From assembly GCA_022570795.1 (NCBI GenBank), contig JAKUDP010000011.1:1674001-1738000 (forward strand): DNA of 64,000 nucleotides, read 5' to 3'. This document shows, one piece after another, positions 62,952 through 64,000 of the stretch. The position numbers and the translations under genes were made by a program. Position 1 is the first letter of the stretch; each line of letters opens with the position of its first letter. This stretch comes from Sphaerulina vaccinii. Its lineage: Eukaryota; Ascomycota; Dothideomycetes; Mycosphaerellales; Mycosphaerellaceae. The notes below the pieces were generated by a model that made no database searches, had not been told where the DNA came from, and was given only the letters and a program-made list of their open reading frames with translations.

Positions 62952-64000
62952 GATGTTTCTTAGCGCAGACAGTCTCGAGTCTATGAGAACCGTCTCGACA
63001 CTATCGGCTGTCCCAGAGGATCAATTAACAGCCTGGTGACTACCTAGTACTGCTTGTGGAGTATCACGACAGATTGTAGCTGAGCTGTTGGGCAATACTG
63101 TTCATGCTTGTTGAGTGAGTGAGAGTACAAGTGAACTGAGTGAAGCGGTAAACAGTGAATCGTCGACATCGCAACTGCCTGAGGCGTGACGGCTCATCCC
63201 ACTAGCGCCGATTTGAGCTGAAGGCAATTCCACTGTCGCTACTCAAACGATCTTCCTTCTTCATACTTACCTTCTTGGGGTTTCTGGCGCTCACGAATGC
63301 TAGAACCATTCAGACGTGGCTGCATTGCACAGCGCGGACCACAACTGAATCCTGTCTCCTTCAGGGGCCAGGTCGGGGGAATTTTTGCTGGCTACACAAA
63401 CACATACTCTTTCATCAGTTCGCTGGCCTGTGGGCTGGTGCTTGGAGAAGGATATCATCACGATCAATCTCGCCGACGACGACAACGACGACTTCCAGGT
63501 GGTTGTCACAAAAGCCCGACGCGTTGAAGTGCCCATCGAAGGCAGCCACGACGACAGCGAACATGACCACCGGCGCCGCACAAATCCGGCAACACGACAC
63601 GCGCGATGGCAAGATGACAGGCGCTGACGGCAAGTCTCTCTTGAGCGCCTTGAAGCTGCTCGATGTCCTTCAAGACCTGGACGGGAAGGAAGGATCAAGA
63701 ACTTTACACAAGAGATGGGTTACGAGAAGCGCGTAGGAGACGTTTCGGTCTGCTATACACCAGTCGAGCTCGTGGCATCCTTGACGCGTCTTCGAGTATG
63801 TGATAGAGGCTGTAGAGCCGTTGCCAATGCAGAAGCTTTTCACTGCCTCGACCGGATTTCAAGCCTCTGCTGCGCAGAACATCAGCAGAACTATACCATT
63901 GTACCAGGCTCGAGGTATTCTCTGCCAATACCATACGCTTCATGCACACATGAAGCCGGCAACGCAAGATCTGAATTGCCACACTTCTCTGGTCGCTCCA
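62952..64000. other. Unresolved right end, possible partial gene
   Basis: Plus-strand frames between 63275 and 63736 look partly coding (DIITINLADDDNDDFQVVV in one frame, SLLSALKLLDVLQDLDG in another), suggesting exons of a gene that runs off the right end. I could not build a consistent model or name a family. Left of 63250 only the aldolase promoter is expected. Confidence 0.35.

Noticed and set aside
1..64000. CRISPR arrays, bacterial operons, transposases or long terminal repeats
   Set aside because: No regularly spaced repeats, no Shine-Dalgarno-linked gene strings and no transposase or reverse-transcriptase motifs were seen; the gene structure is eukaryotic.

Overview
The window looks like nuclear DNA of a filamentous ascomycete. 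Genes are interrupted by short GT-AG introns (mostly 44-93 nt), and the families are typical fungal ones: Zn2Cys6 activators, a HET-domain gene, a haem-thiolate peroxidase, an AROM-derived protein, an AHC1-like C2H2 protein and a deuterolysin-like protease. The general character, including a small family with paired LPQE and PDWKPP motifs, suggests a Dothideomycete (Capnodiales/Mycosphaerellales), but that placement is an inference. Gene starts given here are ATG codons. Where frame or homology required it, I worked out the exons from splice signals.

Layout. 0.7-9.9 kb: a secreted chloroperoxidase-like enzyme, a three-histidine-box desaturase, a conserved membrane protein, an AHC1-like chromatin protein and an Alba-domain protein. 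10.4-16.6 kb: two disrupted genes (a membrane protein and a HET-domain gene) flanking an intact aldo-keto reductase. 17.3-24.1 kb: three paralogous type II membrane glycosyltransferase-like genes (PLOD-type fold suspected), each with an N-terminal anchor and a D-(A/G)-Y-D-I-W motif. 25.2-27.4 kb: a small LPQE-family gene and a Zn2Cys6 factor. 29.3-30.2 kb: a nuclear poly(A)-binding RRM protein.

30.9-37.1 kb is an accessory, decaying region. It holds a frameshifted F-box gene, two open copies and two broken copies of the LPQE/PDWKPP family, a hidden two-exon minus-strand gene and another gene with conflicting frames. 39.4-41.3 kb is a repetitive secreted Ser/Tyr/Pro-rich wall protein. 43.9-49.6 kb carries an AROM-derived protein (degenerate shikimate kinase, intact type I dehydroquinase triad, degenerate shikimate dehydrogenase) followed by a Zn2Cys6 factor. 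49.7-52.5 kb is a divergent pair: a steroid 5-alpha-reductase-like enzyme and an RUS/DUF647 protein with a 13-nt microexon. 52.8-57.9 kb: a secreted zinc protease, an unknown protein and an MFS transporter. 59.6-63.0 kb: an endosulfine (Greatwall-pathway) protein and a five-exon HpcH/HpaI aldolase. The last kilobase is unresolved.

The most distinctive points are the glycosyltransferase trio, the LPQE/PDWKPP family expansion with decay, the AROM-derived protein that kept its dehydroquinase triad while losing both nucleotide-binding motifs, and the cluster of broken genes between 10 and 37 kb. Those breaks may be real pseudogenization or assembly indels; the sequence alone cannot decide.
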